A DNA stretch of 64,000 nt. It comes from Cryptomeria japonica. Lineage: Eukaryota > Streptophyta > Pinopsida > Cupressales > Cupressaceae. Shown piece after piece: positions 34,238 to 45,522 of this stretch (positions are counted from its first letter, which is position 1; each line of letters opens with the position of its first letter). Below the pieces are notes generated by a model, which was not told where the DNA came from, did no database searches, and saw nothing but the letters and a program-made list of their open reading frames with translations. The position numbers and the translations under genes were made by a program. The stretch is taken from the NCBI RefSeq assembly GCF_030272615.1, contig NC_081411.1:45089517-45153516 (forward strand). The letters are read 5' to 3'.

Positions 34238-34385
34238 GGCACTAGTGACCCAATTTTCACCATGGTACTTGCCCAGGGCGCCACCAAAGTGGTTTTCACC
34301 ATTGGATGAAATTATTTCTCTTTACTTTTTTTGATTTTTCAATGTTTTTTTGTGTCACAAGGCGCCTGTTTGCCAGGTTTTCACC
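34238..34385 (-). other. Three GGYG-AAAA hairpin motifs downstream of integrase, element B
   Basis: Minus-strand copies at 34361-34385 (inner arms CCTG/CAGG, loop GCAAA), 34277-34300 (CCAC/GTGG, loop TTTG) and 34238-34261 (TTGG/CTAG with wobbles). Each has GGTG, AAAA, the inner hairpin, then CGCC or TGCC. The sequence is outside any coding region here. T-rich tracts lie beside it (34302-34360, 34395-34455). Confidence 0.6.
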
Positions 34386-34475
34386 AAGTAATGATTTTTA
34401 TATTTTATAATTTTTTTTGCATTTTTTGCATTTTTGAATTTTTTTGTATTTTTTGAATTAGGATACTCTGAAGAG

Positions 34476-35602
34476 CTATGTGTAAAACCTGCCAAGGTAC
34501 ATGTTGTTGATAGGATCCTCCAAAGGTTCACCTTCTATAGTTGAGAGCTGATATGCACTAGATCCATATGTTGTTGTGATGATGTAAGGACCAAGCCAAT
34601 TTGGTTCAAACTTGCCCTTCTTGTCTCTGTCTTGCTGATTTTTGGGATTTTCTTTGAGAACTAAGTCACCTACCTCAAATGTGTGAGGCTTGACCTTGTG
34701 ATTGTAACTGTGACTCATTCGTTGTTGATAAGCCTTGAGATGATTAAAAGCAGTTTGTCTTCGTTCATCTAGTAGTTCAAGTTCTTGTAAGCGAGAGACC
34801 CTATAGTCTTCATCACTGATGATTTTTTGCAAAGAGACTCGTAAAGAGGGTAGCTCCACCTCAATAGGCAAGATGGCTTCAGTGCCATAGAAAATTAATA
34901 AGGTGTAGCTCCTGTAGGTGTGTGGACACTTGTGCGGTAGGCCCAAAGTGCAGGATTAAGTTGGATATGCCAATTACGGCTAGCGTCATCGACTGTCTTT
35001 TTTAGGATTTTAAGTATTGTCTTATTAGAGGCCTTAGCTTGACCATTACCTTGGGGGTAATATGGTGTGGAGAAATGATGGGAAATATGGAAGCAATCAC
35101 AGAGTTCACAAACATCCTAATTTTTAAAGGGACATCTATTATCAGTGATAATAGAAACAGGAATACTGTATCGGCAAATGATATAGTTGAGGATGAACGT
35201 AGCAATCTATTTTCTAGTGACTTGTGTAAGAGGCACGACTTCAATCCATTTTGTGAAATACTCTGTGGTAGTGATAATGAATTTATGACCATTGGAAGAA
35301 GGAGGGTGAATCTTTCCTATGAGATCGAGACCCCACTAACAAAAGGGCCAAGGAGATGCAATTGGTTGAAGTTCTTGCACTGGCGCATGTATGAGGTCTC
35401 CATGAATTTGACATTGCTTACATTTCTTGACAAACTGATATGAGTCTTTTTCCATATTGGGCTAGTAATATCCAGTCCTGATGAGCTTCTTGGCTAAGGT
35501 AGGACCACTAGAATGTGGACCACATATCCCTTCATGTACTTCACGTAACACAATCTGAGCTTCATCGCTTTCTAAACATCTAAGAAGAGTGGCATCTAGA
35601 CC
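34476..35602 (-). pseudogene. Integrase of element B
   Basis: Zinc-binding CKQCQIHG, core WGLDLIG (first Asp), IITDNR (second Asp kept, following Gly now Arg), then GNGQAKASNK, where the catalytic Glu is Lys. C-terminal LNPALWAYRTSVHTPTGATPY, a frame change near 34946, then LPIEVELPSLRVSLQKI, SYNHKVKPHTFEVGDLVLKENPKN and a GPYIITTTYGSSAYQLSTIEGEPL tail ending NMYLGRFYT at the stop 34476. Several stops. Longer reading frames on the opposite strand here are shadows. Confidence 0.86.
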
Positions 35603-36478
35603 TCACCGGTATAGGATATCAGCTAAAATGATGTATCGAGAAGATTGGTGAATGAAAGTGTGACGTCGGTTATTGGATAAATCAGGGGGTAGGGTATTGT
35701 CACGAAGGTATGTGAAAATGAAACCATATAACTGGGACTTAGGACTGACAACACATATCATCTCAGTAGGAGTGATTTCATATGAAGGAACCAACAGGTT
35801 ATCCACAAAGAACTCATAGTGAGTCTCATTCGGAGGTAGATGAATCAGTGAAGCAATTGTAGCCATGGCATCTGCGGCTCGATTCTGCTCTCTTGGTATC
35901 TGCTCAAAGTCTATCTTTGTGAAATGTTGTTTTAGGTCATCCACCATTTTTTTGTAAGGCATTAATTTTTCATCCTTTGTTTGGTAATCATCAGTTGCTT
36001 GACGGATTACAAGTTGAGAGTCCCCAAAAACATGAAGTTCCTGGATCTTCCACTGAACTGCAATCCATAATCCAGCTATTAATGCCTCATATTTCGCTAT
36101 ATTATTAGTGCAAGGAAATGATAAGCAGTATGATTTTGGTATAGAATCCCCTTGAGGAGTTTTAAAGAGGATGCCAGCTCCTGCCCCATGCTGTGTATAT
36201 GAGCCATCAAAGTACAGTTGCCATGGCTTTGCATGTGACACTGTTAAAATGGATTCATCTGGAAATTCTAAACCTAGAGGAACATCATCAATCATGGGAG
36301 CATCTGCTAATTGATCTGTGATGGCTTGTCCTTTTATTGCTTTTCTATCCACATACTCCATGTCAAATTCACTCAGGATCATTACCCATTTGGCTAGTTG
36401 CCCAGTAAGTGTTGCTTTATTGAGAAGGTATTTCAATGGATCGATTCTTGCAACCAACTTAGTCTTATGAGTGAGCAT
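35603..36478 (-). pseudogene. End of first RNase H and second RNase H of element B
   Basis: An open frame of 291 residues, the longest intact part of pol. It starts within the first RNase H tail (LVARIDPLKYLLNKATLTGQLAKWVMILSEFDMEY), then the archaeal-type RNase H: LYFDGSYTQHGAGAGILF (Asp), TNNIAKYEALIAGL (the AEY Glu is Lys), HVFGDSQLVIRQ (Asp kept), NRAADAMATIASL. It ends in the linker to integrase. The Glu to Lys change should inactivate this domain although the frame is open. Confidence 0.87.
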
Positions 36479-36484
36479 GTAATG

Positions 36485-37693
36485 TCATAATTTCTGTGAA
36501 GCAAAGACCACGGTGAGACTTGCATGCTCAATTGGTTTGTAGTTTAGCTCATATCCCACCAAGGTGCGACTGATATAGTATACTGGTTTTTCTTTGCCCT
36601 TAGCAATTTGTTGTGCTAAGAGTGCCCCCAGTGTTGTTGGAGTAGCTGATATGTATAGTAACAGAGGCTGATCTGGAACTGGTGGCATTAGAACTAGTAG
36701 ATTCAAAAGATAATCTTTGAGCATCTAGAAAGCCTGTTGACAGTTATCATCCCATTTGAATTTGATGTTTTTATGTAGCAAGTGCTGAAAAGGACTACAC
36801 TTATCTGCAAGTTGCGCTATGAATCTTCGTATGGACTAGAGTCTCCCTTGTAAAGACCAAAGTTGACTGATATTTCTTGGTGGTTACATCTCTAGGATGG
36901 CCTTGACTTTTGCTGGATCAGCTTCTATTCCTCTTTTTGATACAATGAATCCTAGGAACTTCCTGGAGGTTACTCCAAAGACACATTTCTTGCGATTTAA
37001 TCTTACTTTGTATTTTTCCAACCAATCAAAGATGACTGAAAGTATGTCCAAATGTGTATTTATGTCTATTGATTTGCCCAAGAGGTTGTCAACATAATCT
37101 TACACAATTACGTGCATGAGATTGTGAAAGATAGTAGTCATGGCTCTTTGATATGTAGCACCTACATTTTTTAGCCCGAAGGGCATGACATTCCAGTGGA
37201 AGGTTCCCCAAGGATAAGTGAATGATGTTTTGTGTTGATCCTCAGATGTGATCTTTATTTGATTATAACCAGAGAATCCATCCATCAAAGATAACATCGC
37301 ATGACCTGCTGTGAGATCAACAATCAAGTCAATATTTGGTAATGGAAGGTCATCCTTAGGACAAGCTTTGTTGATGTCTCTGAAATCTATACATATTCTG
37401 ATGATGTGATCTGGTTTACTGATAGGCACTAAGTTGGAGATCCATTCAGGATAATCAATTGGGCATATGAATCTGACGTCCAATAATTTCTCAAGCTTTG
37501 CTTTGACCAATAATGCGACTTGTGGATGCATCTTTCTTAATTTCTGTTTCACTGGTTTTGCCCCCGGTTTAACTGTCAAATGATGCATTACCAAATCCAG
37601 ATCTAATCCAGGCATATCAGCGTATGACCATGCAAAGTTGTTTTTTCGTTCTTTAAAGAAACTTATGAATTTTGATTTTTCTGACTCCGTCAA
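36485..37693 (-). pseudogene. Reverse transcriptase and RNase H of element B
   Basis: Begins FISFFKERKNNFAWSYADMPGLD, then ICIDFRDINKACPKDDLPL, SLMDGFSGYNQIKI (first palm Asp), WNVMPFGLKNVGATYQRA. The catalytic box near 37090-37110 is DYVDNLLGKS with a stop directly before it, so as in element A the second Asp of YVDD is Asn. VRLNRKKCVFGVTSRKFLGFIVSKRGIEADPAKVKAILEM follows, a stop near 36884, then RNase H PLLLYISATPTTLGALLAQQ and VYYISRTLVGYELNY, stop at 36485. Confidence 0.88.
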
Positions 37694-38951
37694 AGATTGA
37701 GCCAGGAATATGTTGTGTGGAACCTCTTATGTACTAATGTTTGCTTTTATAGTTTCCTCTACCAACATGGATGACTTTTCCTCATATGATGCTGGGAGGA
37801 TGTTGAGCCTTCCATCTTTGGGTGCCTCAGAGAGGTTTTCACCCTTAGATACGTCGTTTCCTTTTACTTTTTTGGGGTCAAGACAGCGCCACAGTGTGGT
37901 TTTCACCATAAGACCCTTGGTTTGTTCTTATTTTCACATTTTTGCGACTGGAAGGTCTAACGCCCTCACCAAAATATGCCACGCTATTGAGTTCTATAGT
38001 GTATCCCACTTTATGGTCCCCAGGGGGAAGATCATCTCATATGCCAAGATAGTCAATAAAAGCTTCATCATTTTGGAATGTGTCAAACTGTGCAGGTCCT
38101 TCATGATCCCAGTCAATGAGTTGGTGGTGAACAAGAGGAAGGCCTTTAATGTCTTCGAAGTTAGTGGGGCTAAGAGTGAAGATGTAGTTATATTCGGGTA
38201 TGTCAAGGTAATTATCGAGGTCATCGATGGCACTCTCCTCATTAGTCTTGATCGCGAGCGAATCCAAATTATCATCACTAGTAGCACATTCTGGGATAGA
38301 TGTTCTCATCCTATGTGATTTCAACCTAGAACCTTGAGACAAGGACTATGTGGAATCCTCATGGGTTTTTTCTTGACCAACTTTGAATCTTTTATAAAAT
38401 TCCTCTTCTTCTGTGGGTTCTTCTGGCTCTTTGAATGTCTTGGTGAGCTCATAGTCATTGGAGGATTTGTCTAAACCCCATTTCCATTCATTGGAGGCTG
38501 TGGAATAGCGATCCTCCTGTTGAATTTTGGCAGCTTTGATTTGTAAGGCTTCTTTTGTCCTTTGAGTGTGGACCTTGGAAGTCAGGAAATAGAGTCCCTT
38601 TGAGCGGTCCCTTTTGAATGTCAATTCAGGTTGTAAAGGTTCAATGATGCCTTCCTTTCGTAACCCAAGAGAGCTTTTTCCATCATACCCAAATTTTTGT
38701 AGGATCTTAAAGCTTTTGCCATATTTCTCACATGGTAGACTGATGTGATCTTGTGTATCATCTTCAATGTCTTTGTAAAGCATTTTGTATAAGTCTTCCT
38801 CTTCTAGTTCGCCCCATCTTTGAAAGGTAGTAGGGTCCCATTTGAGTACAATGATGGATACTTGCTTGTTAGGATGTGGTCTTCCATATTCTTTTGGGGA
38901 ACTCATGACTTGTTGTAAGTACATGGTCTGATTCAAAGTGTATTCCCCCAT
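37694..38951 (-). pseudogene. Protease-RT linker of element B with G-patch-like motif
   Basis: 201-residue open part (38346-38951): GEYTLNQTMYLQQVMSSPKEYGRP, then KILQKFGYDGKSSLGLRKEGI, a G-patch-like stretch, and a charged tail. A stop near 38343 is followed by DNLDSLAIKTNEESAIDDLDNYLDIPEYNYIF and a part that parallels the element A linker before RT. Two GGYG-AAAA hairpins lie at 37820-37907. Role in the polyprotein is unknown. Confidence 0.6.
37820..37907 (-). other. Two GGYG-AAAA hairpin motifs in the element B linker
   Basis: At 37820-37844 the outer arms are GGGTG/CACCC and the inner CCTC/GAGG with loop TCT. At 37885-37907 the outer is GGTG/CGCT (wobbles) and inner CCAC/GTGG with loop ACT. 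They occupy the same positions relative to RT as the two copies in element A. Confidence 0.6.
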
Positions 38952-38960
38952 GCCCTTGTC

Positions 38961-39446
38961 CTAAAATTTGCCTTTAAGCTCACCTTGTTTTGATGTTGAA
39001 GGTTTTAATGACTCGGGATCAATGTATGCCGAAGAAGGAACAGCTTTGCAATTACTAGGAATGATGGTCTTAGTTTTTGATCTCAGGTTATCGTAGTATA
39101 TGAATGGATTAGGATCACCGTTAACTATTACCTCCACTCCATTATGAGGAAACTTAATGCATTGGTGATATGTAGACGGGACATTCCTCATTTCATGAAT
39201 CCAAGGATGCCCTAGCAATATGTTGTAAGTGAGATCTAGGTCTAGGACTTGACAAACCACATCCTTCATTACTGGCCCAACTCTGAGAGGTAAAGTGACT
39301 ATGCCCTTGGATGAATGCTCTTCATCATCATATGCCTTGATGGTGATTTTGTTTGTAGAATTCACAACTTTATCAAAGTATCCCAATTGTTTAATAGTGT
39401 TCAATGTACAAATTTTCAGACCTTCTCCTCCATCTATCAAGACTCA
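38961..39446 (-). pseudogene. Aspartic protease of element B
   Basis: Active site VLIDGGEGLKICTLNTIKQLGYF, with catalytic Asp intact. Then KITIKAYDDEEHSSKGIVTLPLRVGPVMKDVVCQVLDLDLTYNILLGHPWIHEM and KFPHNGVEVIV. An in-frame stop lies just before the active site (RIK, stop, VLIDGG). About 160 residues, the usual size. The C-terminal tail AVPSSAYIDPESLKPSTSKQGELK is also present in element C at the window end. Confidence 0.85.
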
Positions 39447-42000
39447 TTTTATTCGATGTTTGTGTATGAAGGTTTCAATGTGTAATGGTGCATTATGTGG
39501 CTGACTTATAGAGGCGTCATTGGCTTCTGTAAATGTAAGGGAGTGTGGAATGGAAAGGTATCCCACCATGGCTTGAAACTGGTCCACGTTCAGATTAGTA
39601 GGAATGGCAATGTCTCTCAAGATTTTGTCCAGAATAGCTTTATGTGCGAGGGATATGCGTAAGAGCTCAAGGATGGAGATGAGCGCAGGTGTCTTCCCTA
39701 GCTATTCTACAAGGTCATACTCAGGCTTGGTTGATGAAGAAGGGGTGTTTTTGGTTGGAGCACCTTGCAAAGTGAATTTACCTTGATGAGTTGTAACATT
39801 ACATTCAAAGGTTGGTTTGGAAGAAGATCCAACAACTTTTAGGACAATCTTGGGTCTCTGGGTAGAATTCTTAGGGTTTTTGTCCTTGATAATAATGGTA
39901 GAGACGTAATTGTCCATGAAAATGTGATTGATAGTTGAATCATAGTTATAGGTTGCTCTGGTATAGTTGGTTTCGTCATCTGTGGCTTTAGCTTTTCCCT
40001 TGTCATGCTTTGGGAATGGTTCCTTAAACATTTCATGTTCTTGATTGGATGAGTGTCCCTCAATCTCAATGTCACCTCTATCAATAAGATCTTGTATGAT
40101 GTTCTTTAGTCGATGACAATTTCCTGTTTTATGTCCCTTTCTCTTATGAAATTCACAATATTCATCATCATTCCACCAATTTGGTTTAACCTTTGGCTCA
40201 TATGGAGGAAAATCTGGAATTGTGATTACCTTGTTTGCCACTAGCTTCTTGAAAACTGATTCAAGTGGTTCTCCCAATGGAGTGTACTTGCTTCATGATT
40301 TAGAAGTTGTTTGAGTATTCACCTAATTGTTTGTAGAGCTTGATCCGGAAAAAATGATTTTGGGTCGTACTGTATTGGCATCAACAACCCCATCATTGAC
40401 TGTGTTCTTGTTTTTATTCCAAAATCTTGGCTTGTCTTTTCCTTTAAAATTCATCTTTGTTTTCCTTGAATATCTTAATGACTCCTTGTTCAATTAGGAC
40501 CTTTTCTGTCACTAAACCCTTTTCAATGACATCCTTGAAGGTGGAAAAACAAGCTTTCCTTAGATCATAGCCAATGTCTTTGTTAACATTTTGGGTAAAC
40601 ATCTCTACCATTTGTTTTTGTGGAATTTCACAAGAGCATCTGCTAGCTAGATTCCTCCATCTTTGTAAAAATGATGAAAAAGACTCTCCATCTTTTTTCT
40701 TAGTGTTGCACAAAGTAGTGACTGATATGTCTGTCTCTATGTTGTAGGAGAAATGTTGAATAAATTCATCTACTAAGTCACCCCATGACTTAATTCTAGG
40801 TGGAAGTTGGGAGAACCATTCCATAGCTTGATCACCTAGGCTCTGTGGGAATAATCTCATCAAATATGTCTCTTCTACTGCTACCTCAATGCAGGCTATG
40901 AAAAATTGTCTTATGTGTGCCTTAGGATCCCCTTTTCCTCTATACTTATCAAATTTAGGCATCACAAAGTGTGTAGGAAAAGGAGGCATTGGAATGCTCT
41001 TGTCAAATGGATAGGGACATATGTCTCTCATTGTGTATGTTGGCTTTGGTGTATTTATGTCCTCCATTTTCTTTTGTAAGTCCCTGATTTGTTGCTCCAA
41101 ATTTCTCTTAGGTGGGGATCAACTTCTTGAACCATACCCCATTCTTGAGGCACCAATTGGAGGAGGATGTTGCATATATGGATGATATTGATCATACACA
41201 TGTTCATATAGAGGAGGTCTATAATGATGCTGCATATATGGACCACTTGGTATAGATTCATGTTGAGGAACGAAATATCTATTTTTTCCATGTATACCAT
41301 ACTCTATAGGCATGTCATGTTCTAATGTGTTGCCCCCAAATTTGACACGAGGTTTCCTTGTGTCCAAATTTTGAGCATGCCTTTGAATATCCAATTGCTT
41401 TGGTGGTTGATCCTTAGCATTGGTATGTAATTGAGCATATCTTTCTGCATAAGACTTCCATAATGGTCTGTGAAGGTGAGTATCATATGCTTGACCATGT
41501 GTATATGGGACCTCTGGTTTTTGAAACAAAGATGATGGTGATTTAGGCACCATATGTGGTCCTCTATTGCCTCCACTATAAGGCCTTCTTTGATCCATGT
41601 TGGAGTGAGGTTGTTGCAAAGGTCTATATTCCATTATTTGAGACATGTCGAAATCATGAGGGATCTTGGCTCCACTTTGTGCCATCATTTGTAAGAAGTA
41701 TTGTCTATCCCTCCTCATTATTTCCTCAATCAATCAATTGAAGCGGGGGTCCATAATGGATTCTTCCACATCTGCTGAATGTATAGAAAAGTTGTTCATA
41801 TTGTAATTGTGTGTATCATTGTTGTTTGTAGTGTCCATGTTCTCAACATTTGGAATGTTTCTATAGGCATCCATGTCAGGTAATGTAGTATGATCAGAAT
41901 TGAAAAAGATATCATTGTCATACTCATAGACACTCATGTTTGTATACTCTTGAGCCTCTTTAGCTTCTCTCCTAGATTTTTGAAGACGGGTTTCAACCAT
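39447..42000 (-). pseudogene. gag: gag of element B
   Basis: ATG at 42000-41998, MVETRLQKSRREAKEAQEY. The N-terminal part is Asn/Asp-rich, then His/Pro/Tyr-rich (about 41119-41733). The capsid (retrotransposon gag family) is at about 40444-41040: FDKYRGKGDPKAHIRQFFIAC, ETYLMRLFPQSLGDQAMEWFSQLPP, FLQRWRNLASRC. The finger is at about 40125-40170, CEFHKRKGHKTGNC (C-x2-H-x4-H-x4-C), followed by the basic tail. Stops near 41733, 41118 and 40444 and a broken stretch at 40280-40440. The leader arrays precede it. Confidence 0.86.
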
Positions 42001-42485
42001 GAACTAGGTATTGACTGATATGTGTGAGACTAGATGAAAATGGAAAAAGTATGGAAGACCAAGAGTTGGATGGAATGTAAATGAATCTAAGGTGTACTTG
42101 CAATTACCAAAGTGTAAGACCAAGTATGTATGTAGTAGAGTAGGTGTGACTTCCAAAGAGAGGATAGTTTCTCTTGATGAGGTAAGTTGGCCTTGACTCT
42201 AAGTAAAACCAAATGAGACCCAAAGGTGATAGACCTTGATGAGGGACCACTTAGCAAAATGTTGTTGTATGTAGTCTGTTGACAAAGTATGATGGGGACT
42301 AGCAAGTGACCTTTTGACTCAAGTTTAGACAAATGTGAATGTAATGTAAGGTGTAAAGTAATGATGGACTGTGTGAGACCCAAACACAGGTTGAATGCTA
42401 AATGAAACCCTGGAGAATTAACCTAGGAAGCTCAAGAATTCCAAAACTGACTATGTTTGTTTTGTTGGATTGTAAAAGTTTTTCA

Positions 42486-42690
42486 ATTCTGAACACAGAC
42501 GTGCCTATATACTGCACAAACGCGATTTCCTGACACAGATGTGGTTCTATTTAACACAGACGCGTTTCTAAATTTTTGTAAAATGCACTATTGGTTCTAG
42601 AAACACAGACACGTTTCTGCCCTTCACAGATGCGGTTATACAACAGAGATGCTATTATGTCAGACACAGACACGTTTCTGCAAAATTTGT
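42486..42690 (-). repeat. CRCGTYTRTG motif array near gag, element B leader
   Basis: About eight copies, seen on the plus strand as ACACAGACGTG, CACAAACGCG, ACACAGATGTG, ACACAGACGCG, ACACAGACACG and similar. Read toward gag they are CGCGTCTGTGT. Confidence 0.78.
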
Positions 42691-43851
42691 GCAATTTTTT
42701 CCAATCTGTGAAGTCATTTTTTTTGTTGTGACCAAATCTAAATGTTTGACTGTTTTTCGTGACAAGAGGACACCTATTGATGAAGACCCAATGTTTGCAA
42801 GTGTCTAGACTCAAAATGACTCCAAAAAAAAGTGTGATGTTTGATGTAAAAATGTTTTGCATACACTTGAAGACACAAAAGACACAATGTTTTGCTGTTT
42901 GGTCTTGAATGTTTGAATGTTTAAAATAAGTCAAGCACAATTCTTATGGCTGGCCAAGACAATAGTTGTTGATCCCACATGGGGTTTTACCCCCAAGGCT
43001 ATGCTATTCAGAGCGGATACTTAGATGCTTGACCTCACTGGCTCCACCCTCGGCACTCACTTCTTAGGTTAGCCAAGCATCAGTCCCAACGAAAACTCCT
43101 CATGGTGAACTTTGTATCTCTACTAAGAACCATATGTGTGTGGGCCGCTACCAGAGGTTTGACCTCCTGCCCCAACAACTAGATGGATTTGGGCTTCTAA
43201 AACAAAAAGGTGCTAGTAAGGGCATCCGCTTGTGTGGCCATACATGCAGCACTTTCAGCTTTGTAAATATAGAAGGCTCCCAGTCGGTAGGGGTTATGCC
43301 CTACAACTGATCAAATAAATTTGATCAAACGGGTTTATGGGGAGACATAGTGTCGGTTTTTCTTTATAGTGGTTTGGAAGAAGATGGTTTTTATTTTGCT
43401 ACCACTTGGGTCGTTCTCTTCTCACTAGTAGTCCTAATGACCACACAGGAAGATAGGCCCTCTAAAGATTAAACAAAAAGAGCCTATTTTTCAAGACACA
43501 AAAGACAATGATTCAATTTTAGTGCACCAATTAAAGTGTTTTCTAGTCTATTGAAAATAAAGCACACAATAAAAAAATCAAAAACCCTTGCCAAGGACCT
43601 ACAACAAAGATTTATTAGTAGTTTTGATTGTTTCAAATAATCACCCCTTCCTGCAAGCACACAAGTTAGGTAAATTTTAAATCCAAAAGACTTTGTGAAA
43701 ATAGGGGCCTTCAACCAAATGATTATGCTTGCAAGACAAGCTGGACCAATTTCGTTAGCTAGATTTGAAGATGTTAGCTCAAAATAAACTGGATCTGAAA
43801 TGACCAAAAACTGAATCAATGAAGCTAAAAAAAAGAAGAAATCAACACACA

Positions 43852-44156
43852 CAGACGTGGTTACCCCAAACACAGACATGCCTATCTTTCGCATACGTGC
43901 TTCTATGAGACACAGACATGGCTCCAGAACCTTGACGCGATTTTTGGACACAGACGAGTCTAAAAACACCTCAGACGCGACTGAGGAACACAGACACGGT
44001 TTTCAAAATCTGCAAAAGAAAATAAAAATGCTGTCGAAGCTACAGATGCGGTTCCAGATGTCACAGATGTGATTCAGGAACCCAAACACGATCCAAAAGT
44101 TCACAGACGCGACAGAAAGCCAAAAACGCGATCCAAAAGTACGTAGACGCGGAAAT
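43852..44156 (-). repeat. CRCGTYTRTG motif array near the 5' LTR, element B leader
   Basis: About 14 copies on the plus strand of CACAGACGCG and variants (ACACAGACGTG, ACACAGACATG, TTGACGCG, ACACAGACGAG, CTCAGACGCG, CACAGACGCG, GTAGACGCG). Orientation relative to gag equals that of the intronic array relative to PMD. Confidence 0.78.
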
Positions 44157-44241
44157 ATCAAAATGTTGTCAAAAAATGTTAGATCTGCAACTTCAAAACA
44201 CAAAATTTGCAACAAAAATGTTAAATGCAAAAGAGACAAGA

Positions 44242-44262
44242 GTCCCATCGGGCGTGCCAAAA
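44242..44262 (-). other. Primer binding site region of element B
   Basis: Minus strand TTTTGGCACGCCCGATGGG directly after the 5' LTR. It is conserved in D. I could not name the tRNA. Confidence 0.55.
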
Positions 44263-45038
44263 TGTATATGGTGAAAATGGATAACAATAATAATGATATT
44301 GAAAGGCTAAATGAATTCAACCACAAAAACCCTACCATAACAACAACAAAGAGCCACCATAACATATGAAGATTACCTAAGACAATGCAAATCAAATGAA
44401 ATCACAAAGATTATACCATCACATGTCCAATAGGGTTTGAATCTCCATTCTTCCTATCCCCATTGATCTTGCTTGATATATTTGCTCTTAGATTTTATGT
44501 GCACAAGAGCTCAACAAAGAATGAAATGTGGTTGCAAGTAGGATCACATATGAAAAGCATAGTGTACTCAAGTAGTCGGGTAGTTAGGGTTTAATAATGA
44601 AGGAAGCATCTCCTTATATAGAAGACACAATATGAAATGGAGGGATAAGATTGAGAGGTCTAAAAGGAGGTCGGCTATGATTAGAGGGTAGGTAAAGAAA
44701 ATAATAAAATAATGAGAGGGGGAGGTAGTGTATGAATTAAGACATGAATGACATGTGTCATGGGTAGAAAAGGTTAATGAATTAATTAAATAAATAAAGA
44801 TTTATTTAATTAATAGAAGAAGTGGGATCAATTAAATAAATAAGATATTTATTTAATTTAGGAAAAGGATAATTTGAATAAATAAATGTATTTATTTAAA
44901 TGAGAAATAAGGCTAGAAGAGGATAAATGAATTAATTAAATAAATAAAGATTTATTTAATTAATAGAAGAATTAGGCTAAAGTAATTAAATAAATTAAAT
45001 ATTTATTTAATTAGACATGACAATTTTAGGTGTCTACA
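44263..45038 (-). repeat. 5' LTR of element B
   Basis: 776 bp, minus strand TGTAGACACC to CATATACA, with the same hairpin series as the 3' LTR (about 44780-45015). Confidence 0.92.
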
Positions 45039-45043
45039 ATATG
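45039..45043. repeat. Right target-site duplication of element B (ATATG)
   Basis: Exact partner of 28695-28699. The LTR of element E resumes after it. Confidence 0.88.
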
Positions 45044-45522
45044 TAATCACAACTACCATACCTTAAGTGTGTAATCATCTAATAGACATTTATCACAGAT
45101 GGATTAAAATATAATTACATAGACTATTCACTAGAATAGTCAAACTTCTTTGAAACACAATTCCAAGCCATGAGGATCGCTAATAAAGCTTTAGAAACTT
45201 CACAAAAAAATATGTCATGCTATTTAGAAATCCTTCAAGTGAGTTCCCTACATCCACATGCCTTCAACTCTAACAAATGGTCATTACTTTGTATAAGACT
45301 ATGTTCAAAGTATGCAAGTTATACACCCAGACTAACAAGATAACATCAACTGAATAAAAGAATTATAACTATAATTCTAGAATCTTTACAAAACATCACA
45401 CTATGTATTCTAGAGATTCCTTCAATGATTCTTCACACAACTGCATTATAATTGATTGAGCACGTAATTATAGTTCCTCTATAAATCAGAGAAAAAAAAA
45501 AAAAACCACATCGAGACCAACA
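45044..45522 (-). repeat. 5' LTR of element E, part 2
   Basis: Continues 27492-28699 after removal of element B and ends at GAGACCAACA, i.e. minus-strand start TGTTGGTCTCG. Confidence 0.65.

Larger units (their letters stand above)
42001..44262 (-). other. Leader (5' UTR) of element B
   Basis: 2.26 kb without a credible gene. It contains two arrays of the CRCGTYTRTG motif (42486-42690 and 43852-44156) flanking a more GC-rich part at about 42950-43480 with local inverted repeats (such as GGGGTTTTACCCC near 42982). Open frames here (for example 43484-43969 on the minus strand) have no family resemblance. Confidence 0.65.
28700..45038 (-). mobile_element. Element B: full-length Ty3/gypsy (Tat-type) retrotransposon with antisense PMD gene
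   Basis: 16,339 bp with LTRs of 772 and 776 bp and perfect ATATG duplications. Minus-strand order: 5' LTR, primer site, 2.2-kb leader with motif arrays, gag, protease, linker, RT-RNase H, second RNase H, integrase (stop at 34476), spacer, then on the opposite strand a two-exon PMD gene, polypurine tract and 3' LTR. By eye the LTRs differ at a few percent of positions. Defects: stops in gag, RT and integrase, YVDN in RT, AKY in the second RNase H and Lys for the integrase Glu. Confidence 0.93.
25089..45522 (-). mobile_element. Element E: copia-type LTR element without recognisable pol, split by B
   Basis: Minus-strand element. Its 5' LTR runs 27492-28699 and 45044-45522, split by B. An iMet-like primer site is at 27483-27490. 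The body 25089-27482 encodes part of the same unknown ORF as copia-2. No Gag, RT or integrase is seen in the part present, and the remainder lies left of element D, outside the window. It sits in the RT frame of G. Confidence 0.7.

Noticed and set aside
34395-34455. T-rich tract near the end of pol in B (and 62720-62790 in C) considered as a terminator or a poly(A) tail of a LINE or SINE
   Set aside because: There is no adjoining SINE or LINE sequence or target duplication. It is a shared low-complexity part of the element.
43484-43969. 161-residue minus-strand open frame in the element B leader
   Set aside because: No recognisable family, no similar frame in the element D leader, and it overlaps the motif array. 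Probably chance.
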